Assembly (NCBI RefSeq): GCF_947381555.1
Contig: NZ_CANCWQ010000006.1
Coordinates: 1 to 64,000, forward strand
Reading direction: 5' to 3'
Length of the DNA stretch: 64,000 bases
From: Limosilactobacillus pulli
GTDB lineage: Bacteria > Bacillota > Bacilli > Lactobacillales > Lactobacillaceae
Below, one piece after another: positions 33,406 to 41,906 of the stretch (position 1 is the first letter of the stretch; each line of letters starts with the position of its first letter). Below the pieces are notes generated by a model, which did not search any database, was not told the origin of the DNA, and worked only from the letters and a program-made list of their open reading frames with translations. The position numbers and the translations under genes were made by a program.

Positions 33406-35835
33406 CTAGGCTTGTTTTTGCATGGCGTGTTTAGGCTTTTGACCAAGATTGGCGAAAAAGTGTTCGTAAATCAAGTCCGTCCAACGCGTCAGATGTGTCA
33501 GACTTGAATCGCCCGTCAAAGAGAGCACGAAGGCAAAACCCAGGGCAACTGCCGAGACGTGGTCGATGCCAAACAGACTGCCAAACAGCGATGCGCAGAC
33601 CAAAAGCCCCATGATGCAGCCATAAAAGATGACACTGCGGAACTTATTGAGCGGATGACAGATCTGGTAGAGCACCATGAAGCCAACTGCGGCCAGAATC
33701 ATGGTTGAGGCCGTTGAGATGTCTTGGCGGCTGAGGCCAAACAGAGCTCCACAGACTACGATGACGCCAACGGTAAACATATCGGTAATCCCACCAGGCA
33801 AGGCACGCCGCATAACGTTGGGCAGAAATTTGCCATGAATGCGCTGATGATTGGTTTCCAACGCCAGCAGGAATGAAGGCGTCCCAATCGTAAACAGACT
33901 GATCAGCGTGATGTGGGAAGGATCGAGCGGGTAGTTGAAGGCAAAGATCAGCGTAAAGATGGACAAGAGCAGTGAGAAGATGTTCTTGACCAAAAACAGA
34001 CTGGCTGATCGTTCGATGTTATTGACAACCTGCCGTCCCTGGGCTACGACCTGTGGCATTTTGGCAAAGTCAGAATCAAGCAGCACCATCTGAGCGGCAT
34101 TCATGGTGGCCTCATTGCCTGAAGCCATGGCAATACTGGTATCCGCTCGTTTCATGGCTAAAATGTCATTGACGCCATCTCCAGTCATGGCAACGACTTC
34201 ACCTTGTTTTTGCAGCGCGGTGACGAATTTTTGCTTTTGATCTGGCGTGACCCGACCAAAAACGGTGTAGCGCTGCAGAGCACTTTCGTATTCATCATCG
34301 GTTAAAGCAGCTGCACTGACGCAGTTTTGCGCGCCTTCGATCTGTGCCTGTTTGGCTACGCTGGCAACCGTTAATGGATCGTCACCCGAGATAACCTTGA
34401 TCTTGACGCCTTGTTCGGCAAAATAGCGGAAGGTGGCGGGAGCAGTCTTGCGGACGGGATTTCTCAGCAAAACGAATCCTAGCGGGATAACTGGGGCGTT
34501 AAGACTAGCTTTGCTCAACTGACCTTGATACTGCCCAAATACCAGGACCCGATAGCCTTGCTTGGCATATGGCTCAAATTCATTGCTAAACATGGTGACA
34601 CTGTCTCTTAGTACCATTTCTGGGGCACCTAAGACGTAGCTTTCATTGCCAAAGCCCACGCCCGAGTACTTCCAGGCTGAACTGAACGGCACGATCTGAT
34701 CAGCTTGGCGACCGCTGCCTTGCGTAAAGTATTCTTTCATGGCTTTCATCGTTGAGTTGTCGCCAGGCATGGCCGCACAAAAATCACTGATCAGGCTGCG
34801 CAGCTGATGGTCGTCGATCTGAGCCTGCTGGGCAGTAAAGAAACGCTGAACCTGCATTTGATTTTCGGTGATCGTCCCGGTTTTATCAACGCACAACACC
34901 GTAACGCGGGCTAGTGTCTCAATGCTTTTCATACTGTGCAGCAAAACCCGCTGCTGTGCCAAGCGCATGGCACTCAAAGCCAGCGCGACGGTTGCCAAAA
35001 GGTAGAGCCCTTCAGGAATCATGCCGATCAAGGCTGCTTCCATGGAAACGATGCTTTGTTTAAGCGGGTTGCCATTATGCACGTATGATTCATAAAATAG
35101 CGCGGCACCAATTGGAATAATAATGATGCCGACGAATTTGATCAGCCGATTGAGCGATTTGATCATGGCCGATTCTTCGGTAGTATCCATTTTCTGTGCT
35201 TTAGCCGTCAGCTTGGCGGCATATGAATCAGCACCGACATGCGTCAAGCGAACCCGTGCCGAACCGGAAACGACAAAGCTGCCTGACATCAGATTGTCGC
35301 CGGGATGTTTGGCGATCTCATCGGCTTCCCCCGTCAGCAGCGACTCATTGACGTTGAGCGAACCGGTTAAAAGCTGCGCATCGGCTGGAATCTGCTGCCC
35401 GGTTTTCAACTCGATGATATCATCCAGCACCAGCTGATCAGTTGGCAGCTGAAACGTTTTGCCATCACGAATTACCGTTGCTTTAGCTGCATTTAGTACC
35501 GTCAGCTTTTCCAGCACCCTTTTAGAGCGTAATTCTTGGATAATGCCAATTACGGTGTTGGCAATAATAACGGGCAAAAAGGTCATATCCTTATATGAAC
35601 GAACCAGCACCAGCAAGACTGCCAAAACAACGAAAATTAAATTAAAAAAGGTAAACGTGTTGCTGTAGATGATCTGCCGCGTGGTTTTGAAGGTCGTATT
35701 GATGGCGGTGTTGGTCAAGCCGGCCTGGGTGCGATGCGCCACCTGATCCTTGCTCAGGCCAGTATCAGGTGCAGCGTTGAAGTGCTCAATCTGCTCATCT
35801 TTAGCGGTTGCTGATTGTTGATGATGTCTGCGCAT
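33406..35835 (-). CDS. P-type cation-transporting ATPase (CtpE/Exp7-like)
   Basis: An 809-residue P-type ATPase in the plasma membrane. It has the actuator motif SLLTGEADE in place of TGES (about residue 166), the membrane signature IPEGLYLL (about residues 273-280), phosphorylated Asp317 in CVDKTGTIT, and the hinge MTGDGVNDILAM. The PEGL motif, rather than PEGLP or CPC, places it with CtpE/Exp7-type pumps and away from heavy-metal pumps. CtpE is a calcium uptake ATPase in mycobacteria; calcium or another divalent cation is therefore a guess here. It is monocistronic, with gaaagggatg upstream. Confidence 0.9.
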   Translation of the reverse strand: MRRHHQQSATAKDEQIEHFNAAPDTGLSKDQVAHRTQAGLTNTAINTTFKTTRQIIYSNTFTFFNLIFVVLAVLLVLVRSYKDMTFLPVIIANTVIGIIQELRSKRVLEKLTVLNAAKATVIRDGKTFQLPTDQLVLDDIIELKTGQQIPADAQLLTGSLNVNESLLTGEADEIAKHPGDNLMSGSFVVSGSARVRLTHVGADSYAAKLTAKAQKMDTTEESAMIKSLNRLIKFVGIIIIPIGAALFYESYVHNGNPLKQSIVSMEAALIGMIPEGLYLLATVALALSAMRLAQQRVLLHSMKSIETLARVTVLCVDKTGTITENQMQVQRFFTAQQAQIDDHQLRSLISDFCAAMPGDNSTMKAMKEYFTQGSGRQADQIVPFSSAWKYSGVGFGNESYVLGAPEMVLRDSVTMFSNEFEPYAKQGYRVLVFGQYQGQLSKASLNAPVIPLGFVLLRNPVRKTAPATFRYFAEQGVKIKVISGDDPLTVASVAKQAQIEGAQNCVSAAALTDDEYESALQRYTVFGRVTPDQKQKFVTALQKQGEVVAMTGDGVNDILAMKRADTSIAMASGNEATMNAAQMVLLDSDFAKMPQVVAQGRQVVNNIERSASLFLVKNIFSLLLSIFTLIFAFNYPLDPSHITLISLFTIGTPSFLLALETNHQRIHGKFLPNVMRRALPGGITDMFTVGVIVVCGALFGLSRQDISTASTMILAAVGFMVLYQICHPLNKFRSVIFYGCIMGLLVCASLFGSLFGIDHVSAVALGFAFVLSLTGDSSLTHLTRWTDLIYEHFFANLGQKPKHAMQKQA

Positions 35836-36212
35836 CCAATCATCCCTTTCTGCTTTATTTTTAATTTTATTTTAGCATTCTTTGTGATTTGGAACGGTTA
35901 CCTTTAAGATAAATTAGGAACGATTTTGCGCGGGATTCAATTATTCGCCATATTATGTAATTTGGGATGTGCAATCTCAATGCTTGAAAGTCTTACAGAT
36001 TATCGAAGACGTTGAGCGAATCTGTGGGCTTGGCGAAACCCATGATTTTGAACATGTGATCGTAGATGGTAAAATAATTGATAGCGTATCGGCAGTCTCA
36101 CTTCATGCTAATCGTTTGCAAAAGATGAGCAACTTGCCGACAGCCAGACATCGGATAAGACGCAGGACGCGATTTCTGGCGTTTCATTAGAACAATAGCA
36201 GGGGGAATTGAT
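35836..36212 (+). other. Interval with a possible decayed reading frame
   Basis: About 375 bases between two divergent genes. From ~35980 a frame reads IIEDVERICGLGETHDFEHVIVDGKIIDS, then degrades. From ~36120 another frame reads AKDEQLADSQTSDKTQDAISGVSLEQ and stops at 36190, just before the RNase HI ribosome site. The two pieces look coding but are in different frames with no start for the second. This may be a frameshifted remnant of a small gene, or chance. The promoters of both neighbours should also lie here. Confidence 0.3.
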
Positions 36213-36938
36213 TTGGCTTCAAAAAAGTTTTATGCCGTGCGCCGTGGTAAAAAGCCCGGCATCTACACCAGCTGGCCTGAATGTCAAAAACAGGTTGCTG
36301 GCTTTGCCAACGCGCGCTTCAAGGGCTTTATGACCAGAGAAGAGGCTTTGACATGGCTGCAGCAGCCGGAAAAAAGCAAGTCACGGGCCGTTAAGCATGC
36401 CACGCAGACCAGCCTGGATCTATTCGGTGAGGAACAAAGCCCCCGTTTTATTCCGACAATTGTTTTTTATACGGATGGCGGTTCACGCAATCATGGCAAT
36501 CGACGGGGCGATCACGTTCACCAGGACGATCGGGCGGCTTGGGCCTATCTGATTCGGTTTGAGGATGGCTTAAAAATCACTGACACAGCTGGTGAGCTTG
36601 GTGCGACCAACAATCGGATGGAGGTTATGGGGCTTTTAAAGTGTCTGCAGCGCCTGCTTGAATTAAATCTGCAAAACGAACCGATTGAAGGCATTCTTGA
36701 CTCGCAATACGTTTTAAATGCGATCAACAAAGGATGGCTGTATGGCTGGGTACGGCGCGGCTGGAAGACTGCTGGCGGCAAGCCGGTTGCCAATCAAGAG
36801 CTTTGGGCCGAGGTGAGCGTGCTGCTGCCTAAATTCAAACAGCTGCGCTTTAAGTGGACCAAGGGACATGCCGACAGTCATGGTAACGTTACGGTCGACC
36901 AGCTACTGAATAAAACGATGAATGATTTCAAAGCCTAG
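36213..36938 (+). CDS. rnhA: Ribonuclease HI with N-terminal RNA/DNA hybrid-binding domain
   Basis: Cleaves RNA in RNA-DNA hybrids. In the 241-residue protein, about residues 5-49 form the caulimovirus-type hybrid-binding domain (KFYAVRRGKKPGIYTSWPECQ, then FKGFMTREEA). About residues 85-240 form RNase H with the DEDD acids: TDGGSRNHGN (Asp), NNRMEVMG (Glu), ILDSQYVLN (Asp) and the late Asp of TVDQLLN, plus KGHADSHGN. An insertion after the first strand (NRRGDHVHQDDRA) is typical of the Gram-positive type. The start is TTG 36213, with agggggaattga upstream. Confidence 0.9.
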   Translation: MASKKFYAVRRGKKPGIYTSWPECQKQVAGFANARFKGFMTREEALTWLQQPEKSKSRAVKHATQTSLDLFGEEQSPRFIPTIVFYTDGGSRNHGNRRGDHVHQDDRAAWAYLIRFEDGLKITDTAGELGATNNRMEVMGLLKCLQRLLELNLQNEPIEGILDSQYVLNAINKGWLYGWVRRGWKTAGGKPVANQELWAEVSVLLPKFKQLRFKWTKGHADSHGNVTVDQLLNKTMNDFKA

Positions 36939-36955
36939 GTATCAATAAAATAGAA

Positions 36956-36997
36956 AACTCGCTTGATTTCGCTGACTGCGAATCAAACGAGCTTTTT
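36956..36997 (+). terminator. Terminator of rnhA
   Basis: The stem aactcgcttgatt / aatcaaacgagctt is followed by T residues. Confidence 0.75.
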
Positions 36998-37011
36998 AAT
37001 TCGTCATAAAT

Positions 37012-37072
37012 AAAAAAGCTATCAGATGACGATCCCCCGCAGTTTAAAGAAACGGAATCGCACCAAATAGCT
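37012..37072 (-). terminator. Long imperfect hairpin with U run, reading leftwards
   Basis: On the minus strand, agctat pairs with atagct, and ggtg-cgattcc with ggggatcg-catc inside, ending in six U (37017-37012). There is no gene to its right on this strand, so it may end an antisense or small RNA rather than a normal gene. Confidence 0.5.
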
Positions 37073-37171
37073 GGTAGTCAAGAAAGAAGTGAATGTCGGC
37101 ACTCCTTACGATTAATCATATTACTATACTGGATCGAAAAAGAAAACCCCAAATTGAAATTTTATAAGAAA

Positions 37172-37194
37172 AAACGTGAATATTTTTCACGTTT
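37172..37194. promoter_or_regulatory. Perfect 9 bp inverted repeat upstream of the MarR gene
   Basis: AAACGTGAA and TTCACGTTT flank a 5-base spacer. It lies 11 bases before the -35 box of the MarR gene, so it may be an operator for autoregulation. On the minus strand it would also read as a small terminator. Confidence 0.45.
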
Positions 37195-37204
37195 CAGTTT
37201 AAAG

Positions 37205-37233
37205 TTGCAATTACAACCGACAGTCGATATAAT
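37205..37233 (+). promoter_or_regulatory. Promoter of the MarR-B3/B4-mvaS unit
   Basis: TTGCAA (37205-37210), a 17-base spacer and consensus TATAAT (37228-37233). Confidence 0.75.
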
Positions 37234-37258
37234 ATTGATCATGAAAGGAGGCGGGACG

Positions 37259-37711
37259 GTGATTGATGTATTACGCGAGATGGGAATGGCATCGCGAGCC
37301 TTGGATGCCATGGCCAACGCGGAATTTAAAAAAATAGAGCTGGCACGGGGACAGTTCGTATATTTGGTTCGAATCTATGAGCATCCTGGCATTATTGCGC
37401 GGGATTTGGCCAAATTAATTTTGATGGATAAGACGACGATTGCCAGAGCGGTTGCCAAATTGGAAAAAAACGGCTTAATCGTGCGGCGTTCTGATCCGGC
37501 CAATCATCGGATCAAGCGAATGTATGTAACGAAAAAAGGAGCGGAACTATATCCGTTTATTATTCGTGAAAATGAACATTCAAATGAGGTCGCTTTACAA
37601 GGCTTTTCGCCCCAGGAAGCTAAGCAGGCTCATGACTATCTGCAGCGGATGCGCCAAAATCTGGAAAAAGACTGGGATTTTGTTAAAGCAGGTGGTCAAA
37701 GAAATTATTGA
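37259..37711 (+). CDS. MarR-family transcriptional regulator
   Basis: A 150-residue winged-helix repressor of the MarR type. It has the recognition-helix region IIARDLAKLILMDKTTIARAVAKLEKNGLIVRRSD (shown in part by IARDLAKLI and KTTIARAVAKL) and the wing HRIKRMYVTKKGAEL. I start at GTG 37259, 7 bases after aaaggagg. ATG 37241 would place that ribosome site inside the coding sequence. It is first in a unit with a B3/B4 protein and mvaS, and a palindrome upstream of its promoter may be its operator. The inducer is unknown. Confidence 0.85.
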   Translation: MIDVLREMGMASRALDAMANAEFKKIELARGQFVYLVRIYEHPGIIARDLAKLILMDKTTIARAVAKLEKNGLIVRRSDPANHRIKRMYVTKKGAELYPFIIRENEHSNEVALQGFSPQEAKQAHDYLQRMRQNLEKDWDFVKAGGQRNY

Positions 37712-37760
37712 TGATATTAGATATAATAAAGACATATTAAATGGATAAAGGAGTTTTATT

Positions 37761-38477
37761 ATGAAGCGAGTCGTAGTCGATGAAAGTTTTTGGGATGTTT
37801 TTCCAGAGGCAGAGATTGCAATTATGTACGTTGATGGAATTGACAATCATGATACGGATGAGAACAAGGCAGAACGGGCTGAATTATTAAAACGGGCAAC
37901 TGCTGAATCAGCTAAGTTCACCAAAGAAGAAACCTTCCGTGACAATCCAGTCGTTGCTCAGTGGCGCGAAGCTTATGCCAAGTTTCCTAAGCGTAAAGGT
38001 GCTCGGGCTTCAGTTGAGGCGCTGCTGAAGCGGGCCAGCCAGGGACATGTCTTTGAACCAATTGAGCCGCTGGTTGACGTCTACAACAGCATCTCGCTGC
38101 GTTATGGCGTTCCCGTTGGCATTGAAGACCGTGATAAGATTGCCGGCGATATGCATCTAGGCAAGGCCAAGGGTGGCGAAAGCTTCCAGCCGGTCGGTGC
38201 TGACAAGGATGATCCAGCCCGGGAAGGCGAGATCCTCTATTATGACGATGCCGGTGCCGTCTGCCGCAGTCTGAACTGGCGTGATGCCCAACGCACGATG
38301 CTGACCAGCGATTCTAAAAACGTGGTCATCGTTATGGAAGCCATTAATGAAGAGCAGATTCAGCGGACACATGAGGCCATGGACGAGCTCAAGCAATTGA
38401 TTGAACACTACTTTGGTCAGACCCCAAGCGAACCGCACTACCTAACTAAAGAGAATCCAATTGCCGATGTCGACTAG
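37761..38477 (+). CDS. B3/B4 tRNA-binding domain protein
   Basis: A 238-residue protein matching the B3/B4 domain found in the beta subunit of phenylalanyl-tRNA synthetase but here stand-alone: KFPKRKGARASVEALLKRA near residue 74, then SISLRYGVPVGIEDRDKI and GEILYYDDAGAVCRSLNWRD. Stand-alone B3/B4 proteins are thought to edit or bind mischarged tRNA, but this is not settled. The ATG has aaaggagttt upstream. It is 49 bases after the MarR gene and 10 bases before mvaS, so probably co-transcribed with both. Confidence 0.88.
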   Translation: MKRVVVDESFWDVFPEAEIAIMYVDGIDNHDTDENKAERAELLKRATAESAKFTKEETFRDNPVVAQWREAYAKFPKRKGARASVEALLKRASQGHVFEPIEPLVDVYNSISLRYGVPVGIEDRDKIAGDMHLGKAKGGESFQPVGADKDDPAREGEILYYDDAGAVCRSLNWRDAQRTMLTSDSKNVVIVMEAINEEQIQRTHEAMDELKQLIEHYFGQTPSEPHYLTKENPIADVD

Positions 38478-38487
38478 GTGAGCACGG

Positions 38488-39657
38488 ATGAAGATTGGAA
38501 TTGATAAAATGGCGTTTGCGACAACGTCAGAATATATTGATCTGGCGGAATTGGCGAAGGTACGCGGTGTTGATCCCAACAAATATCTGATTGGGATTGG
38601 CCAAAGCGAGCAGGCGGTTTTGCCCCCCACCCAGGATATCGTGACGCTGGGAGCTGCCGCGGCTGATAAGCTGTTGGATGAAGATGATCGTGAACGAATC
38701 ACCACGGTTATCGTTGCTACAGAATCGGGAATCGACAACTCCAAGGCCAGTGCGATCTATGTCAAGCGACTGTTGAATCTGGATGACTATGTCCGGACTG
38801 TGGAAGTCAAGGAGGCTTGTTATTCTGCAACGGCAGCGATTCAGTTTGCCAGAGGTCAGGTGGCATTGGAACCAGAAAAAGCGGTTTTGGTAATTGCAGC
38901 TGATGTAGCGCGTTATGGCTTAAAGACTGCTGGCGAGGTAACGCAGGGCGCTGGAGCGGTTGCCATGCTGATTACGGCTGCTCCACGGATCTTGGCGATT
39001 GAACGAACCAGCGTTGCCTATTCGCAAGACGTGATGGATTTTTGGCGGCCGCTTTATGCTACCGAGGCGATGGTCGATGGCAAGTATTCGACCAACGTCT
39101 ATATTAATTTTTTCAAGCACACGCTGAATCGCTACGAGAAGTTAACGGATCGCAAGCTGGATGATTTCGCGGCAATTGCTTTTCATCTGCCATTTACCAA
39201 AATGGGTAAGAAAGCCTTGGAGGCCGTTTTGGGCGAACGTGATGACCAAACGGCCTGGCGTCTGCGCAAGGCACTATTGGCTAGCCAAAACTACAGCCGC
39301 CGGGTCGGCAATCTCTATACCGGGTCGCTTTATCTAGGTCTGATGTCGCTTTTGCAAAATGATTCTGAGCTAAAGCCTGGTCAGCGTATTGGCCTGTTCA
39401 GCTATGGATCGGGCGCGGAAGGCGAGTTTTACAGTGGAATTCTGCAGCCGGGATATCAAGAACGACTAAGCAACGTTGCAGGCGACCTCAGTGAACGCCA
39501 GCTGATTTCGATCGCAGCCTATGAGCAGCAGTTTAATGACCAGCTGGGAATGAATAAGGAAGACGTTGAGTACGACATCAGTGCGGATCCGGCTCGTTTC
39601 GTCTTAGCCGGTCAAAAGAATCATCAGCGCCAATACGTTGATAAGCAGCAGCTGTAA
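38488..39657 (+). CDS. mvaS: Hydroxymethylglutaryl-CoA synthase
   Basis: Condenses acetoacetyl-CoA with acetyl-CoA to HMG-CoA in the mevalonate pathway for isoprenoids. The 389-residue length is standard for the bacterial enzyme. Catalytic Cys111 is in KEACYSATAA, the Glu in IVATESGIDNSKA (about residue 79), and the His in AFHLPFTKMGKKA (about residue 233), with FSYGSGAEGEF near the end. It is last of the MarR-B3/B4-mvaS unit, 10 bases after its neighbour. The stop is 53 bases before an IS insertion, so it is not damaged. Confidence 0.95.
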   Translation: MKIGIDKMAFATTSEYIDLAELAKVRGVDPNKYLIGIGQSEQAVLPPTQDIVTLGAAAADKLLDEDDRERITTVIVATESGIDNSKASAIYVKRLLNLDDYVRTVEVKEACYSATAAIQFARGQVALEPEKAVLVIAADVARYGLKTAGEVTQGAGAVAMLITAAPRILAIERTSVAYSQDVMDFWRPLYATEAMVDGKYSTNVYINFFKHTLNRYEKLTDRKLDDFAAIAFHLPFTKMGKKALEAVLGERDDQTAWRLRKALLASQNYSRRVGNLYTGSLYLGLMSLLQNDSELKPGQRIGLFSYGSGAEGEFYSGILQPGYQERLSNVAGDLSERQLISIAAYEQQFNDQLGMNKEDVEYDISADPARFVLAGQKNHQRQYVDKQQL

Positions 39658-39677
39658 AATTTTCAAGCTGACTGAGA

Positions 39678-39706
39678 TTGCAATTCGTCATTGCCTTTTT
39701 TATAAT
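39678..39706 (+). promoter_or_regulatory. Promoter now cut off from the flavin-type oxidoreductase gene
   Basis: TTGCAA (39678-39683), a 17-base spacer and consensus TATAAT (39701-39706). The IS target duplication (39703-39710) overlaps the -10 box, so before insertion this promoter would have read into the gene now at 41290. Confidence 0.65.
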
Positions 39707-39710
39707 TTAT

Positions 39711-41250
39711 CTGAAACTTGAAAGCACCTCAAAGAACCAGAGCCCCCGCCAGCTCTGGTTTTATTGGTCCTAAATTAGTTTCAGACGGCCACTCCAAGTA
39801 CCCGTTGGATGTTTTGGGGTAAATAGCCAATGAATTGGTCGATGGTGTGGTTGAGAAAATCGGTTACTTGGGTTTGAAGAGACTTTAACAGGTAGACCAA
39901 TGCCTCGATAAATTTAATTTCGGGTAGGGCCGCATTCATTAGGTAAAAGAGGTCTCCCAAGGTGCGGTCGTCTTTGGCCTGACGTTCTTGCCAAGCTAGA
40001 AACAGGTAGGTTAAGGCAGTGATGGTAATCTGGGCGACTTGCCCGTCATAGCTTTGGATTTGGGATGTATTTAAGCGCAGGTACTGTTTAGCGGTCTTAA
40101 AGTAAGTCTCGATGGACCACCGGCGGCTATACAGTTGAATAATTTCCTGGGGAGTTAGTTGGGTACTTGTAGAAGCGAGGACCAGGTACTGGTTCTTAAA
40201 GCCTTTTTTGGCCACGAAGACCAGTTTTACCGGAAAACGATGTCCTTGGTAGTCGGCTTCCACAATACAGCTGTATTGATAGGCCTTCATTTGAGGACGC
40301 CGGGAATTAAGGAGACGCGGATAAAGGGCCTTAACGCTATAGGCCCGACCGCGATAGCGGTAGTAAACCTTAGAGCTCCGCTTAAGCATGGCGACACTAT
40401 CTAATCCTAGCTGTTTAAGGCGCCAAAACATTTGCGGCGAACTGTACCAGCTATCAAAGAGCACGTATTTCGCCACCACCCCCAGGTTGCGAGCCTGGCG
40501 AATTAATTCGATGACCACTTCATTCATCTTCCGTTGGGCTTGCGCCCGCCGTTGACCGGCAATTGTTCGTTGGTCAACTACCTGAGCTGAAGCTCCAACC
40601 AGATTCTGCTTCTTTCGCGTTGACATTAAGGCGAAATTAACGGGCAAAAAGGTATTACCATCACTCCAGCCAATTGTTAGGTTCCGATAGCCGGTCAAAT
40701 ACTGGTGGTGGTCATGATCAAACGTCCGCGCTAGTAATTCCGTTTTGACTGAATATGGACGGGAAATTAAGGTATCGACGATTAGCGCTAATCGCCGCCG
40801 TTGGTCGACCACCGGTCGCAAGGTACCGATCAGCTTCACCGCCACTAAGCACAATAATTTTTGCCAGTTGATTCGCCCATCATTGAGGACATTGCGGGCC
40901 GTCCGGGGACTAAAGTTAGGACTGGATTGCGCCCGGTAAAGCGAGCGCCGACTAAAACGGGCCTCGAATAGCCAAGCGACAATCATGGTCAAAGAAATTG
41001 CGGAGTGCCGTTTAAAATTAACCTGCTTACTAAGCTGACCTAGACCAATCAGGTGGAGAAAGGAGGAAATTAGGCGCTTAGTGTCGTTTTTTGCTTGAAT
41101 TTGGGTTATACTTTTCATCGCGCAAGACTCTTTTCTACTTAGTTTGGTATGACTTAAGTATAACGTGAGAGTTCTTGCGTTTTCTATTTTTTACGCGAGA
41201 AAGCCTAGAGTCACGGTGATTAGCCGTGATTCTAGGCTTTCAAGTTTCAG
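39711..41250. mobile_element. Complete IS4-type insertion sequence
   Basis: 1540 bases bounded by perfect 15 bp inverted repeats (ctgaaacttgaaagc at 39711-39725, its complement at 41236-41250) and flanked by an 8 bp target duplication taatttat (39703-39710 and 41251-41258). Just inside each end is a hairpin (aaccagagc/gctctggtt on the left; agcctaga-tcacgg/ccgtga-tctaggct on the right), which may insulate the transposase from outside transcription. It carries one transposase gene on the minus strand. Confidence 0.92.
39781..41118 (-). CDS. IS4-family transposase
   Basis: A 445-residue DDE transposase that appears intact. Likely catalytic acids are Asp in LALIVDTLISRP (about residue 114), Asp in VLFDSWYSSP (about residue 220) and Glu in the family signature YSRRWSIETYFKTAK, which fits Y-(2)-R-(3)-E-(6)-K. 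The ATG lies ~130 bases inside the right end of the element, with a weak ribosome site. With intact repeats and target duplication the element may still be mobile. A diverged relative has left a solo end at 27932. Confidence 0.9.
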   Translation of the reverse strand: MKSITQIQAKNDTKRLISSFLHLIGLGQLSKQVNFKRHSAISLTMIVAWLFEARFSRRSLYRAQSSPNFSPRTARNVLNDGRINWQKLLCLVAVKLIGTLRPVVDQRRRLALIVDTLISRPYSVKTELLARTFDHDHHQYLTGYRNLTIGWSDGNTFLPVNFALMSTRKKQNLVGASAQVVDQRTIAGQRRAQAQRKMNEVVIELIRQARNLGVVAKYVLFDSWYSSPQMFWRLKQLGLDSVAMLKRSSKVYYRYRGRAYSVKALYPRLLNSRRPQMKAYQYSCIVEADYQGHRFPVKLVFVAKKGFKNQYLVLASTSTQLTPQEIIQLYSRRWSIETYFKTAKQYLRLNTSQIQSYDGQVAQITITALTYLFLAWQERQAKDDRTLGDLFYLMNAALPEIKFIEALVYLLKSLQTQVTDFLNHTIDQFIGYLPQNIQRVLGVAV

Positions 41251-41289
41251 TAATTTATTAAAAAACGATTATAAAAGAGGCGCTTTTTG

Positions 41290-41865
41290 ATGAGAAATGA
41301 TATCTATTTTGATCCGATGACGGTTGAATGGGTGATGGCGCATTGCGATATTGCGCGGCTCGGCGTACAGGATGACGAATCGGTGTATGTCGTTCCGGTC
41401 CACTTTGGCTATGAATTGGATGAGCAGCAACATTTTCATCTTTACTTTCATGGGAATGCGGCCGGTCAGCGCGCTCGTTTGATGCAGGCTAATCCGCATA
41501 TTGGTGTTGAGATGGAAAGCGACTATCAACTGCTTCCGGCAGTGCGGGACTGCCTTTTCAGTGCCAGTTTCCATAGCGTAATTGGCAAGGGAACGGTTAA
41601 AGAATTGACGGCAGCTGAAGACAAAGTACACGCACTGACTGTAATGATGCACCATTACGTGGCACGAATGCCGCATCCGCTAACGGAGGACATGGTAAAG
41701 CAGGTTCATGTCTGGCGCGTTGATCTGGATGAGGTTGCCTGCAAGGTGAAAAATCCTAATGAAAACGACCAACAGATCTTAAAGGAGTTTGGGCATCAAG
41801 TAGACGTTCCCGATGCGGTCAGTTCCAGCAGTCAAAAAGCTGATGCAAAAGAGCCGATAGATTAG
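41290..41865 (+). CDS. Pyridoxamine 5'-phosphate oxidase-like (NimA-type) flavoprotein
   Basis: A 191-residue protein of the FMN-binding split-barrel group: the start MRNDIYFDPMTVEWVMAHC, then DDESVYVVPVHFGYEL and HLYFHGNAAGQRARLM, with VGVE-type NPHIGVEME, are features of 5-nitroimidazole-reductase-like (Nim) proteins. The C-terminal ~30 residues are polar and probably disordered. The reaction here is unknown. The ATG 41290 has aaaagagg upstream. Its original promoter is separated from it by the IS, leaving ~40 bases of native DNA before the start. Confidence 0.8.
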   Translation: MRNDIYFDPMTVEWVMAHCDIARLGVQDDESVYVVPVHFGYELDEQQHFHLYFHGNAAGQRARLMQANPHIGVEMESDYQLLPAVRDCLFSASFHSVIGKGTVKELTAAEDKVHALTVMMHHYVARMPHPLTEDMVKQVHVWRVDLDEVACKVKNPNENDQQILKEFGHQVDVPDAVSSSSQKADAKEPID

Positions 41866-41871
41866 CAAAAC

Positions 41872-41906
41872 AAAAAAAGAGGTGGGAATTGCCCCATCTC
41901 TTTTTT
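41872..41906. terminator. Shared terminator of the Nim-like gene and lexA
   Basis: The stem aaaaaagag-tggg / cccca-ctctttttt has A and T runs on its sides and overlaps the last bases of lexA. Confidence 0.85.

Noticed and set aside
37022..37102. A 26-codon mini-gene on the minus strand
   Set aside because: Its GTG overlaps the aagga ribosome site with no spacing, so it is kept only as a possible part of an RNA, not as a feature.
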